From Bacteroidaceae bacterium (GTDB taxonomy: Bacteria; Bacteroidota; Bacteroidia; Bacteroidales; Bacteroidaceae), in contig JAILIJ010000343.1 in assembly GCA_024695315.1 (NCBI GenBank), forward strand, positions 1-8,947: DNA of 8,947 nucleotides. Direction: 5' to 3'. The position numbers and the translations under genes were made by a program. Below, one piece after another: positions 1 to 8,321 of the stretch; the first letter of the stretch is position 1; each line of letters starts with the position of its first letter. Below the pieces are notes generated by a model. It ran no database searches. It saw only the letters and a list, made by a program, of their open reading frames with translations, and was not told the DNA's origin.

Positions 1-2402
1 AAAAGGACATGAAGCTGAATACTCTTGTAGAAACAGAATTCTTGCCACTTTTAAGAACCATAATAGAAAAACTGCCAGATTTAAATATTAAAATTAACTC
101 ATCAAATGCAATTCTCAAGCACATCAATCATTTGATGCTGCTTAATATTATAAATACTAAAGTTAGAGACTTAAATCAAGAAGCAAATCGTTTCTTGCTT
201 GCAGATACTGCACACTTTCTAAATGATATTATTGATAAAAATGATATCCCTTTCATTTACGAAAAAATTGGAACTCGTTTTAATCATATTATGATTGACG
301 AATTCCAAGACACTTCCAGACTTCAATGGGAAAATTTCAAGCCTTTAATATCAAATAGTCTCGATGCAAATCAAGACTGCCTATTAGTTGGAGATGTAAA
401 ACAAAGTATCTACCGATGGCGTAGTAGTGATTGGCAGATACTAAATAATATGGAAAATGGAGATTTTAAAAGTCAGGTAAAAATCGAAACTTTAGGGACA
501 AATTTTCGAAGTGCTGAAAGAGTAATCAATTTTAATAATGATTTTTTTGAAAATGCTTCCAACATACTAAATGCAGAGTATAGAGAAATTCATGGGAAAG
601 ATTCAGACGATCTTTTGCACGCATATTCAGATGTAAAACAAAAGACAAACTCAAAAATGGCAGACAAAGGTTTTGTTTGCGTAAAAGCACTCGAAAACAC
701 CGAAGAACTCACATATAAAAATGCGACCCTAGAAGAACTTGCAAATACTATAAAGGAATTCATCCACATGGGAATTAACCAAAATGACATTACAATTCTT
801 GTACGTGTAAACAAGAATATTCCTTTAATTTGCAAATACTTCAATGATTTAAACAATTCTACAGAAAATATAGATAATGGGGAAAAAATAAATATTGTTA
901 GTGACGAAGCTTTCATGCTAGAATTTTCCTCTACTATAAATATTATCATTACGGCCCTACGTGTTCTTGCTAATAAAGACGACTTATTTGCTCTAGCATG
1001 CCTTGCATATAATTATCAAATTTATGTAAAGCATAATGACGATCTAACCGATTCGTCTAATGTCTTGTTTTTATCAGACACGAAAAAACTAATATCATAC
1101 TTGCCACAATCATTTAGTAAGAATTTGGAAGAATTAACATTCCTACCACTACTAGAACTTACAGAGCAATTATATGACATTCTTGAATTAAACAAAATAG
1201 AACACCAAGATGCCTATCTATTCTTTTTCCATGATCAAATGTCAAAATATTGCGAAGATAATCAGTCCGACATAAACTCATTTATTCAATATTGGGACGA
1301 AACCCTTCATTCTAAAACTATTCCTAATGGATCAGCAAATGGAATACGTATAATGTCCATTCATAAAAGTAAAGGTCTAGAATTCCATACAGTAATCATA
1401 CCGTTCTGCGATTGGAGTACTGTAGGAAACTATAATAACCTATTATGGTGTGAACCAGAAGAAACTCCCTTCAACGATCTTCCTCTTACACCTATAAACT
1501 TTACAAAGGAATCTATGGATTCCATTTTTAACAAAGACTATCAAAACGAAGTTCTAAAAAATGACGTTGATAATCTCAACCTCATATATGTTGGTTTTAC
1601 ACGAGCTGTGTATAATCTTATAATATTAACTCAAAAAAATAAAGAAAAGAACAAAAAATCTTCAAAGCCAGAAGACGATAAAATTAAAAATATTTCACAG
1701 CTAATAATCAAGTCTATACCAAAATATTTGGAAGAACAGGAATATGACGATCAAAAGATTTGGTCTATTGGGGAAATTTTCAAAAGCAACACACAAACTT
1801 CAAAAGACAATATAAATGACACTATACCTATAAAGGCTAAATTCACATATTACGACACGATACTTGAATATCGCCAATCTAATAAATCGGCTAAATTCAT
1901 AAACGAAGAAGATGGTTCTACCAATGATTCTCAAAACTTATCATTTATAGACCGAGGACTTCTCTATCATAACGTATTACAGCAAATAAAAACATCTAAT
2001 GATATTGACGTTGCAATAGACAAAGCTATAGATGAAGTGGAAGCTATGGGCTGTTTTACAGATAAAAATATGAAAGAAGAAACGCGCAACAATATTCATT
2101 TAGCTTTTAAGAATGAAACCGCACGCTCATGGTTCAATCCAAAATGGGAAGTTAGAAATGAGTGTACCATACTTTTTAAGAGTAAAAAGGGAAATACTAT
2201 TGAAAAAAGACCAGACCGAGTCATATCACTACCATCAAAGGAAGAAACTATAGTCATCGACTATAAAACAGGAGATGAGAATACAACAAAATACAATAAA
2301 CAAGTTAGTTTCTACATGTCCTTGTTAAAAAAGATGGGTTATAAAAATATAAAAGGCTTCATTTGGTATGTTCTAGAAGATAAAATAGAAGAAGTAAAAT
2401 AG
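1..2402 (+). CDS. UvrD/RecB-like (AddA-type) helicase-nuclease, 5' partial
   Basis: ATP-dependent DNA helicase with a C-terminal nuclease, probably the AddA/RecB-like subunit that processes double-strand ends for recombination. The frame is open to the left edge (Lys-Asp precede the first Met at 9) and Walker A is absent, so the 5' end lies outside the window; about 800 residues are seen, whereas relatives usually exceed 1000. Numbering from Met at 9: motif II DEFQDTS (97-103), motif III LLVGDVKQSIYRWR (125-138), motif IV TNFRS (164-168), motif V around SIHKSKGLEF (450-459), motif VI IYVGFTRA (526-533). The nuclease follows: His654 in LLYHNVL, Asp736 in RPDRV, Asp751 and Lys753 in IDYKTG, then Gln765/Tyr769, the usual PD-(D/E)XK layout. 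All visible catalytic residues are intact. The partner AddB-type gene, if adjacent, would lie to the left. The stop at 2400-2402 is followed by a hairpin at 2436-2468. Confidence 0.93.
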   Translation, partial: KDMKLNTLVETEFLPLLRTIIEKLPDLNIKINSSNAILKHINHLMLLNIINTKVRDLNQEANRFLLADTAHFLNDIIDKNDIPFIYEKIGTRFNHIMIDEFQDTSRLQWENFKPLISNSLDANQDCLLVGDVKQSIYRWRSSDWQILNNMENGDFKSQVKIETLGTNFRSAERVINFNNDFFENASNILNAEYREIHGKDSDDLLHAYSDVKQKTNSKMADKGFVCVKALENTEELTYKNATLEELANTIKEFIHMGINQNDITILVRVNKNIPLICKYFNDLNNSTENIDNGEKINIVSDEAFMLEFSSTINIIITALRVLANKDDLFALACLAYNYQIYVKHNDDLTDSSNVLFLSDTKKLISYLPQSFSKNLEELTFLPLLELTEQLYDILELNKIEHQDAYLFFFHDQMSKYCEDNQSDINSFIQYWDETLHSKTIPNGSANGIRIMSIHKSKGLEFHTVIIPFCDWSTVGNYNNLLWCEPEETPFNDLPLTPINFTKESMDSIFNKDYQNEVLKNDVDNLNLIYVGFTRAVYNLIILTQKNKEKNKKSSKPEDDKIKNISQLIIKSIPKYLEEQEYDDQKIWSIGEIFKSNTQTSKDNINDTIPIKAKFTYYDTILEYRQSNKSAKFINEEDGSTNDSQNLSFIDRGLLYHNVLQQIKTSNDIDVAIDKAIDEVEAMGCFTDKNMKEETRNNIHLAFKNETARSWFNPKWEVRNECTILFKSKKGNTIEKRPDRVISLPSKEETIVIDYKTGDENTTKYNKQVSFYMSLLKKMGYKNIKGFIWYVLEDKIEEVK

Positions 2403-3109
2403 AAAAATAGCGGAACATAATATAGAATCCATGATAGGACTATTGAGGCCCCATCCCCCAATAGTCCTGTGTATTTTATAACAGCTATCACTTCTGCCGA
2501 TAGGAAAAGAGTAACGAAATATCCAGCACACTTAGAAATAAAACTTGTATGAGCAAGCATAAAATCAGACTTCGTAACCAATTTTCCAGACGCGTACCCA
2601 AACACATTTCCGAGAACGATTAGAATAAATGCAACAATACCTGTCCATCCCCTATCCAAAGCAGAAGATTCAAACGACCCAAATGCTGTAAACAGAATAG
2701 AACCAGGGAAAAATAGAAGTATAATAAATAGCACAATTATAAGTTCAAATAGTCCAAGTGTGAACATCAAGGCTCTCCTTTGCTTTAATGACAACGTACT
2801 TTTTTTCCATTTTCTTTCATGAATAACGGTTAATAATGTTCCCATAAGGCCTGACTCAAAAAGTACACTCGTACAGACAAGAAAAACTAATACGCCCGCA
2901 ATAGGAGCATAATACAAATTACTTATTAAATTGCTGACACTCCAACGAATTCCATCTGAGCCTAATAGACTCTTCACCATACCATCTGTATATATATTTA
3001 GCACCCATGACAATACCGCTGTCAACGGTAAAGTCAACAGAAGTAATAAAGGCAAATACATAGTTATTATTCTATGAACAGCTATATAAACAGTCCGCTT
3101 ATTCATCAT
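2339..3109 (-). CDS. Core-deleted AbgT-family membrane protein (mini-AbgT)
   Basis: A 256-residue, strongly hydrophobic protein with about five or six membrane segments (roughly 14-38, 66-85, 115-137, 157-175, 195-212, 223-243). It resembles the AbgT family (p-aminobenzoyl-glutamate import, antimetabolite efflux; normally about 500 residues) as I remember E. coli AbgT. Residues 45-90 (VKSLLGSDGIRW, then YAPIAGVLV and ESGLM) match the early region; residues 105-212 (SLKQRRA, then GIVAFILIV, YASGKL and AGYFVTLF) match the region after the middle of the transporter. About 140 residues that should separate these blocks, and the last 100 or more residues, are absent. Transport activity is therefore doubtful. 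The start ATGATGAAT overlaps the stop of the regulator gene by 11 bp, implying translational coupling. The last 21 codons are antisense to the helicase 3' end. AbgT kinship is seen in sequence; a sensory or accessory role is inference. Confidence 0.75.
   Translation of the reverse strand: MMNKRTVYIAVHRIITMYLPLLLLLTLPLTAVLSWVLNIYTDGMVKSLLGSDGIRWSVSNLISNLYYAPIAGVLVFLVCTSVLFESGLMGTLLTVIHERKWKKSTLSLKQRRALMFTLGLFELIIVLFIILLFFPGSILFTAFGSFESSALDRGWTGIVAFILIVLGNVFGYASGKLVTKSDFMLAHTSFISKCAGYFVTLFLSAEVIAVIKYTGLLGDGASIVLSWILYYVPLFFYFTSSILSSRTYQMKPFIFL
2434..2470 (+). terminator. Hairpin downstream of the helicase gene, possible terminator
   Basis: AGGACTATTG (2436-2445) and CAATAGTCCT (2459-2468) form a perfect 10-bp stem around a 13-nt C-rich loop, extendable by a U-G and an A-U pair. 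It starts 31 bp after the helicase stop and is followed by the T-rich GTGTATTTTATA. The T-tract is interrupted, so termination on the + strand is probable but not textbook. The hairpin lies within the coding sequence of the converging mini-AbgT gene. Confidence 0.5.
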
Positions 3110-3818
3110 CCGCTTCTAAGTTTTCCACATTCAGAATTCCAAGTTCAAAGGCACGAGTAACAAGACGTGTAGCATTAACTCCAGTCTTTTCGTTTCCAAA
3201 CAATCGAGAAACAAGGTCGACCTGTCGTTTCTCAATTGACTTTACCCCAAACGGCATACCTTTTAGATTTGCGATCATATCTTTAGTATATCCCAAAGCA
3301 AGGTGTCGCAACATACGCTCATCATATTCATCAATATCATAATCTATAATAGCCTCTTGACGTTTAGCCTCATCAAGCACAGACTTTCTAAAACGTTTCA
3401 AAATCTTCTCTAAGATAGGTTGATTAAAAACCATACGTTTTCCCGACATAACACTCATAACATCCCCACGTGTGAGAAGTTCTCCACTCTTCAGAATTAT
3501 TCCGTCAGCACCTGCGTCAAGTACATCAACCCATAGACGTTCATTAAGAATTTCGCCCGTAAAAATAAGAACTTTTATATCAGGATAACGCTTACGAAGT
3601 GTTCTGCATATATCAACTCCAACAGTTGTAGAACCTCCAAGTCCAAGATCAAGAAGTACCAAATCGGGTTCGTCTTCCTTAATAAGTGACCACAACTGAA
3701 CATCATTCTGTGCAGTACCTATGATTAGAGCTTCAGGAATATCATTTCTAAAAATCTCCTCTGTACCCTTAAGTTCGAGCTTTACATCTTCAACTATTAT
3801 AACCTTAAAATTTTCCAT
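3099..3818 (-). CDS. NarL/LuxR-type DNA-binding response regulator
   Basis: A 239-residue two-component response regulator. The receiver domain (about 4-125) has the acidic pair Glu10/Asp11, phospho-acceptor Asp57 in PDLVLLD, Thr87 in IFTGE and Lys110 in GIILK, all expected positions, so it should be phosphorylatable. The C-terminal domain (about 163-229) reads as a LuxR/NarL helix-turn-helix: DERMLRHLALGYTKDMIA, then VKSIEKRQVDLVSRLF as recognition segment, then NATRLVTRAFELGIL. It is somewhat divergent from typical NarL proteins in the recognition helix. The gene begins 42 bp after the kinase stop with no promoter element visible in that gap, and its last 11 bp overlap the mini-AbgT start, so all three genes are probably one transcript. 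The cognate kinase is almost certainly the tandem sensor kinase upstream. Target promoters cannot be deduced here. Confidence 0.92.
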   Translation of the reverse strand: MENFKVIIVEDVKLELKGTEEIFRNDIPEALIIGTAQNDVQLWSLIKEDEPDLVLLDLGLGGSTTVGVDICRTLRKRYPDIKVLIFTGEILNERLWVDVLDAGADGIILKSGELLTRGDVMSVMSGKRMVFNQPILEKILKRFRKSVLDEAKRQEAIIDYDIDEYDERMLRHLALGYTKDMIANLKGMPFGVKSIEKRQVDLVSRLFGNEKTGVNATRLVTRAFELGILNVENLEADDE

Positions 3819-3860
3819 ATTATCTATTGTACTGTAATTGTTTCACTATAATTATTTATT

Positions 3861-6800
3861 TTAGAGTTCCATGTTAAGTACCATGCCATTATTAGGGATT
3901 GACTGTACATAAATTCGACAGCCTTTGTGTCCAGAATATTCGTCATGTTCTCTAACCATCTGTTTTAAAAGAAGGAAATGTTGTCCATGAAGCACTCCCG
4001 TCACATTATCATAACGTATGCTGTCCGCATAAAACAGATTAGCAATTTCCTCTTCGGAGTATTCCTGACGAGAATCTGAGAATGCAAACTTAACAAATTT
4101 ATCCGACTTAGCAAAACTGATAGTTAAAACTCCAGAAGTAGTATCCTCAAAAGATGCGTTCATAAGCGTATCTATCATGTAATTTGCAATTATATGATCT
4201 GTTACAATAAACAAATCTTGATCAAACTCATTAATATCCAATCTTATTGGCAACATAAGTTTTTTATTTCGTTTATCGAATGACCGTTTCGCATATTTGA
4301 CAAGGTCTGTTACCATCACCCTTTCACGTTTGAAAACTCTTCTTTCCAACTGACGTGCAGCTCCATAGCTTAATAAAGTGAAGACATCCTTATAATAATT
4401 TGTTATTTCATCTAAATCTTTTAGACTTTCCACCGTTGGGTCTTTTATTGCAAGTTCTGCTATCTGTCTAATACGTCCAGGATAATACATTGTTTCATGT
4501 TTAATCGTAGACAAATAATTATCAAGAACCATATTTTGTATGTGTATACGACTATCCTCCTGCTCAGTCCTTCTCATCTCATCCATTTTCATTTCAAGTT
4601 CAGCTTTTTGTTCATCCACACGAGTTGAATTGAAATAAGAGTGCATAGCAAAAAACTCAGCTATCAACTGTAAACTAATATCGTCATTCTTAGATATATT
4701 AGCGTCATGAAGAATAAGTCCAAGAACCCCAACACAAAGTCTCTCTTCATCAATACTCACAACAAGCGGATAAGCTAATATCCTTGCTCTAACATTTGTA
4801 ACCTTCTCCTGTCTCTCATAACACATTTTCATATATTGCTCAAGAATTCCAGCAGCTTCAGTATTTCCATCAAAACTAAATCGGAGTCGCTTATCTGTAT
4901 CTACATCAATCATGGCCACTCCAATAGCCTCAACCATACGCACCTCATTCACTCCTCTATACAAACACATTTTCAAGTCATCATCCTTAGCTGTGTACAA
5001 ATTATGCACAAACTGAAGAAATTGGCGCATATTAAAAATATATAAGAGATTATGTCGATAGTACAACATGGCATACGTCAGTATAAGGAACAAAAATAAA
5101 AGAGCAGCCAAAATCAGAGTTACTCGCTTATTTATTGAAGACTTTTGTACAGAATTGCAATAATCCTCCAAAGATCGGTCATCAGACAATAACTTATAAA
5201 GTCTTGTAAATATTTCACTATTATACCGATAAAGATGTCGTCTATTTAATGACAAAGCCGCTATTGATACCTCATTACGAATATTCAAAATGTCAGAATA
5301 ACTAGTATTAAACCCTAATTTGAATAGAGTTATCTCATTCATATCATTTCCATCAAGCTGTAGGAGAAGTTTACCATTTGGATTTGCAGAAAGATAATGA
5401 TTATTTAGATGAAAAATAGCCGAATCAGCATATTCAATAGCTTTTTCATATTCATGATTCAAATTAGAAACATATAAACTATCATAAAACTGGAGTGCTT
5501 TTTCAAGTTCAACTGTTTCGGTTGCATTTTTACAGGAATCTATTTCATGAGCAGAAATATTCATAGGCATAAGAATCATAAGGATAAACATCAACTTTGA
5601 CATTCCCCCTTTAGGTAGTCTAAAAAAGAAACGACTTCCTTTACCTACATGACTCTCCACTCCAAAAGTACACACACCAAAGAGTGCACTTGTCTTTCTA
5701 TATTTTTCTATTATGCCCCTACAATTCATGAGGCCAAAACCAAATCCTTTATTCTTACTTATTTGCCCATCAACATCATTTGAGATACCTATTTTACTTG
5801 AGTCGTAAACTTTACTATTATTTAGTACCTGTACATCCTCCTCTGATAATCCATTTCCAGTATCTTCAACACTTACCTCAACATAATTATCTTTTTCAAG
5901 TGCACATACAGAAACTTTTCCTCCCTCTGGCGTATATTTACGCGCATTATCCATCAAAGTATTCATCATAAAAAGGGTAAGTGCACGATCAGCCTTAACA
6001 ATAGCCGGAGAATCTGCAATTTCTAGTTTGATATTATTCTTATCAAACATAGACTTACCCTTTAATAGTGTATCAAAAAGCGGTTGAAGAGGGAAATTCT
6101 CCACATTCAAAGTAACCGTTCCTTGCCTTATCTTCACCCAATGGCCAAGCACATCATTATATGCCTCAATTTTTTCTACAAGTTCCTTAACGTAAGTAAG
6201 TCGCTGAGATATTTCATCCTTTGACATATCAATATCCACGCCTTGCAGTTTTCCTACTTCACGCAAAGCTCTATCCAAGAAAGGAGTAATACCGTTCACT
6301 ATAGAGACACTTGTCGACTTATCAACATACTGACGTTTGTTTTCATCAATTCTCTTTGCATGCACATAACGCGCACTTTCCACCTTTTCCCTTTCTTCTG
6401 TAATTTGAACTATAGTCTGCCCGTTAAGAATAATCCAACGATAGAGCACCTGCAACACAGATAGCATTTCCCTATCAAACTTATCCATCTTTTGCGAAAC
6501 AAAAACTGTCCAATCACTATTTATCTCAGGAAAAAGAGTCTTTACATCTTCATCAACAGCCTCATGTACAGCAGATTCTATTTCTTCTCGCTCTATAGCA
6601 TGAACAGGCATAGCAGCCGTCATCTTGGTACAGAGTTCCAATAGTTTAGACAAGCGCTCTGACTTTTTTGCACTTTTCTTTGATACATTATATGTACCAA
6701 TAACAATAATAGCCACAACAATTATGACGAGAAGTCCTAATGCAAAGAGCAAAAAATCAAGCTGTCTGTTTTCTTGTTCCAACCTGTCTTGCCGTTCCTG

Positions 6801-7802
6801 AAGACTCATATCTTGTCTTGTTGCATCAAGAATATCAAAATACACATTATGGTTATAATCCGAAGCCTCTTTCATTCCTAAAGCTCCGTATACTATACTA
6901 AGTTCTTCCCTAACAGCAACCATCCATTCTGGAATAGTAATCATGGTTGGATCATTTATCCATTTCATCTCTTTTGAAAGAGAATTCATTGCCATCATGT
7001 CAAACATCAGCAATTTGTCTCTCTCTTCTGTGAATCCATAAAACCTATTTATACATTCTAAAGCAGAATTCAAAGTATCAAGAGCTTCAAAATTTTTATT
7101 TTCCAAAGACAAAGAATCGGCAATATTTACAAGACACATTGATTCGTAATATAAATTACCATATTCTCGCCAAAACATAAAATCTTTACGTGCAAACATT
7201 GGAGCAAGAATAGTAGAATCTTCATCTAAAGCCTTATACCACTCCCTATATTTCTTTTTTGCCTCCTCACTTTCCTCGTCATATCTAAGATTACTAAAAT
7301 GCGAAGTGAGACATAAGTTATAAAGACAGTTAGACACCTTCCACATTAACTTTTCATGCTCATTCATCACATCTTCATCCTCCTTTATCCTCACTATACA
7401 CTTTTCTGCATCCGTTCTAAATTCATAAAATTCCTTGTTCAAGGCCATAATCTGACAAATCTTCATCATACGAGCATCTGCTAAAAATCTATACAGAGCG
7501 TTATTCGTAGAAGATATGACTTCATTATAAAGCACCTTTGCAGAATCATAATCCATTATCATGGTACGAGCATTTCCAAGATTAATCAAGGCCTCCATTC
7601 TTCCGTCCTTATAATTATCAGACATGGATATGGCCTTGCATGCTAACTCTTCGGATTTATTTCTTGACACATAAAGCATCTGACATGATAGTTCGTTTAA
7701 CGAATCAACCATGTCTCGAGTTAATGGATCTGCACTATTATCACAAGATGATATAAAACTAATAATTAGCGCTAATAAAAGAGCGTACGATAAATTTTTC
7801 AC
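3861..7802 (-). CDS. Tandem two-module membrane sensor histidine kinase
   Basis: About 1313 residues, two kinase modules in one chain. Module 1: lipoprotein-like signal with candidate Cys20 after FISS, helical TPR-like periplasmic region to about 347, membrane helix 349-369, a DHp-like segment 478-520 with Val502/Asn503 where the H-box histidine is expected, and an intact HATPase (NA of the N box 619-620, DTGNG 647-651, GFGFG 686-690). Module 2: internal hydrophobic segment 735-750, helical periplasmic region, membrane helix 893-915, GAF-like region about 930-1060, H-box with His1102 in STIKHE, then a degenerate HATPase (DSRQE at 1243 replaces DxGxG; no glycine-rich second box). Topology alternates consistently. 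GTG at 7802 was chosen because MKN directly before the hydrophobic core is typical; GTG at 7823 is the alternative. I recall Pfam DUF5112/DUF5113 in Bacteroides proteins of this kind, not checked. First gene of the operon. Confidence 0.9.
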   Translation of the reverse strand: MKNLSYALLLALIISFISSCDNSADPLTRDMVDSLNELSCQMLYVSRNKSEELACKAISMSDNYKDGRMEALINLGNARTMIMDYDSAKVLYNEVISSTNNALYRFLADARMMKICQIMALNKEFYEFRTDAEKCIVRIKEDEDVMNEHEKLMWKVSNCLYNLCLTSHFSNLRYDEESEEAKKKYREWYKALDEDSTILAPMFARKDFMFWREYGNLYYESMCLVNIADSLSLENKNFEALDTLNSALECINRFYGFTEERDKLLMFDMMAMNSLSKEMKWINDPTMITIPEWMVAVREELSIVYGALGMKEASDYNHNVYFDILDATRQDMSLQERQDRLEQENRQLDFLLFALGLLVIIVVAIIVIGTYNVSKKSAKKSERLSKLLELCTKMTAAMPVHAIEREEIESAVHEAVDEDVKTLFPEINSDWTVFVSQKMDKFDREMLSVLQVLYRWIILNGQTIVQITEEREKVESARYVHAKRIDENKRQYVDKSTSVSIVNGITPFLDRALREVGKLQGVDIDMSKDEISQRLTYVKELVEKIEAYNDVLGHWVKIRQGTVTLNVENFPLQPLFDTLLKGKSMFDKNNIKLEIADSPAIVKADRALTLFMMNTLMDNARKYTPEGGKVSVCALEKDNYVEVSVEDTGNGLSEEDVQVLNNSKVYDSSKIGISNDVDGQISKNKGFGFGLMNCRGIIEKYRKTSALFGVCTFGVESHVGKGSRFFFRLPKGGMSKLMFILMILMPMNISAHEIDSCKNATETVELEKALQFYDSLYVSNLNHEYEKAIEYADSAIFHLNNHYLSANPNGKLLLQLDGNDMNEITLFKLGFNTSYSDILNIRNEVSIAALSLNRRHLYRYNSEIFTRLYKLLSDDRSLEDYCNSVQKSSINKRVTLILAALLFLFLILTYAMLYYRHNLLYIFNMRQFLQFVHNLYTAKDDDLKMCLYRGVNEVRMVEAIGVAMIDVDTDKRLRFSFDGNTEAAGILEQYMKMCYERQEKVTNVRARILAYPLVVSIDEERLCVGVLGLILHDANISKNDDISLQLIAEFFAMHSYFNSTRVDEQKAELEMKMDEMRRTEQEDSRIHIQNMVLDNYLSTIKHETMYYPGRIRQIAELAIKDPTVESLKDLDEITNYYKDVFTLLSYGAARQLERRVFKRERVMVTDLVKYAKRSFDKRNKKLMLPIRLDINEFDQDLFIVTDHIIANYMIDTLMNASFEDTTSGVLTISFAKSDKFVKFAFSDSRQEYSEEEIANLFYADSIRYDNVTGVLHGQHFLLLKQMVREHDEYSGHKGCRIYVQSIPNNGMVLNMEL

Positions 7803-7822
7803 ATTTATATTGGTTACAACCA

Positions 7823-7830
7823 CAAAAATA
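7823..7830 (-). promoter_or_regulatory. Candidate -7 element for the kinase operon
   Basis: On the - strand this reads TATTTTTG, matching the Bacteroidota -7 consensus TAnnTTTG. It would place transcription start near 7817, giving a short leader before GTG at 7802 and excluding GTG at 7823 as the start. No TTTG or TTG is found at the proper -33 distance, and the sequence is very AT-rich, so a chance match is quite possible. Confidence 0.3.
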
Positions 7831-7854
7831 ACGATTTATATTTTTTTTACATTA

Positions 7855-7870
7855 TTTTTTTGCAAAAAAA
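7855..7870. repeat. T7GC-A7 perfect palindrome in the divergent promoter region
   Basis: Seven T, then GC, then seven A form a 16-bp perfect palindrome in the 140-bp gap between the divergent kinase and small-protein genes. A T8 run at 7841-7848 lies next to it. Such phased A/T tracts bend DNA and could serve either promoter; no protein is implied by sequence alone. Confidence 0.5.
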
Positions 7871-7903
7871 AGCCGACATTCCAATTATTTCAAAGAATAT
7901 TAG

Positions 7904-7911
7904 TAAATTTG
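7904..7911 (+). promoter_or_regulatory. Candidate -7 element for the small 7943 gene
   Basis: TAAATTTG fits the Bacteroidota -7 consensus TAnnTTTG. The predicted start near 7918 leaves a leader of about 25 nt before ATG at 7943, an ordinary arrangement in this phylum. A recognisable -33 TTG is lacking 19-21 bp upstream, so confidence is moderate. Confidence 0.42.
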
Positions 7912-7942
7912 CATGTAATTCAAATCATTCAGTTTTATTTTA

Positions 7943-8308
7943 ATGAGAAATCCTGATTATAAACAAATAGCAAATATTTTATCACAGAAGCCAGAAGGAC
8001 TTAAAGTGAACGCTATTGCTATTAATTTATATAATCAAGGACGCGGATTTTTCACAGAAAAAAAAGACTACGAAAAACTATATAAGGCATTACGTCAATA
8101 TCTTTGGCAACAAAGTCAGAAAAAGAATTCTATATTCGAAGCTGTAGATGGCAAACGTGGTTATTACAGACTTCGTAAAAATTATAATAAACAACAAAAA
8201 TCTCTCTTCAATGACAATTATTTAATTGAAGTAGATGAAGAGGAATCTAAATTAAAAGAAGAAATCAATAAGCTAGAACAACCTACGCTATTCGACTTTA
8301 TGGAGTAG
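7943..8308 (+). CDS. Small putative winged-helix protein with clamp-binding-like motifs
   Basis: A 121-residue, highly charged, cytosolic protein that I cannot assign by name. Residues 1-78 look like a small winged-helix fold, with two or three helices (KQIANIL, VNAIAINLY, YEKLYKALRQYLWQQ) followed by a hairpin-like stretch ending DGKRGYYRL; the pattern recalls HARE-HTH domains, but that is a weak resemblance. The C-terminal 40 residues are acidic and probably extended or coiled. They carry QKSLF (85-89) and QPTLF (113-117, followed by DF), both close to the bacterial beta-clamp pentapeptide QLxLF. ATG at 7943 is preceded by the A/T-rich TTTTATTTTA and no Shine-Dalgarno motif, usual for Bacteroidota. 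It is divergent from the kinase operon and ends ahead of two hairpins at 8322-8358 and 8388-8415. A DNA-binding role is inference. Confidence 0.75.
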   Translation: MRNPDYKQIANILSQKPEGLKVNAIAINLYNQGRGFFTEKKDYEKLYKALRQYLWQQSQKKNSIFEAVDGKRGYYRLRKNYNKQQKSLFNDNYLIEVDEEESKLKEEINKLEQPTLFDFME

Positions 8309-8321
8309 ACAACATTTTAAT

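Noticed and set aside
590..949. A 119-codon - strand open frame opposite the helicase gene.
   Set aside because: Antisense to the helicase region, with Ser/Phe-rich composition typical of a reverse reading of AT-rich coding DNA.
5601..5620. Internal ATG at 5603 preceded directly by GGGGGA, as if module 2 of the kinase were a separate gene.
   Set aside because: The frame runs through without a stop, the G-rich run abuts the ATG with no spacing, and this phylum rarely uses Shine-Dalgarno sites. A module-2-only product remains possible but is unsupported.
4836..6464. Several + strand open frames of 63-73 codons opposite the kinase gene.
   Set aside because: They are antisense to conserved kinase domains, have low-complexity composition and no family features.
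7711..7956. An 81-codon + strand frame across the kinase start and the intergenic region.
   Set aside because: It overlaps the kinase signal-peptide region and the start of the 7943 gene, and reads T-runs as Phe/Lys; no recognisable domain.
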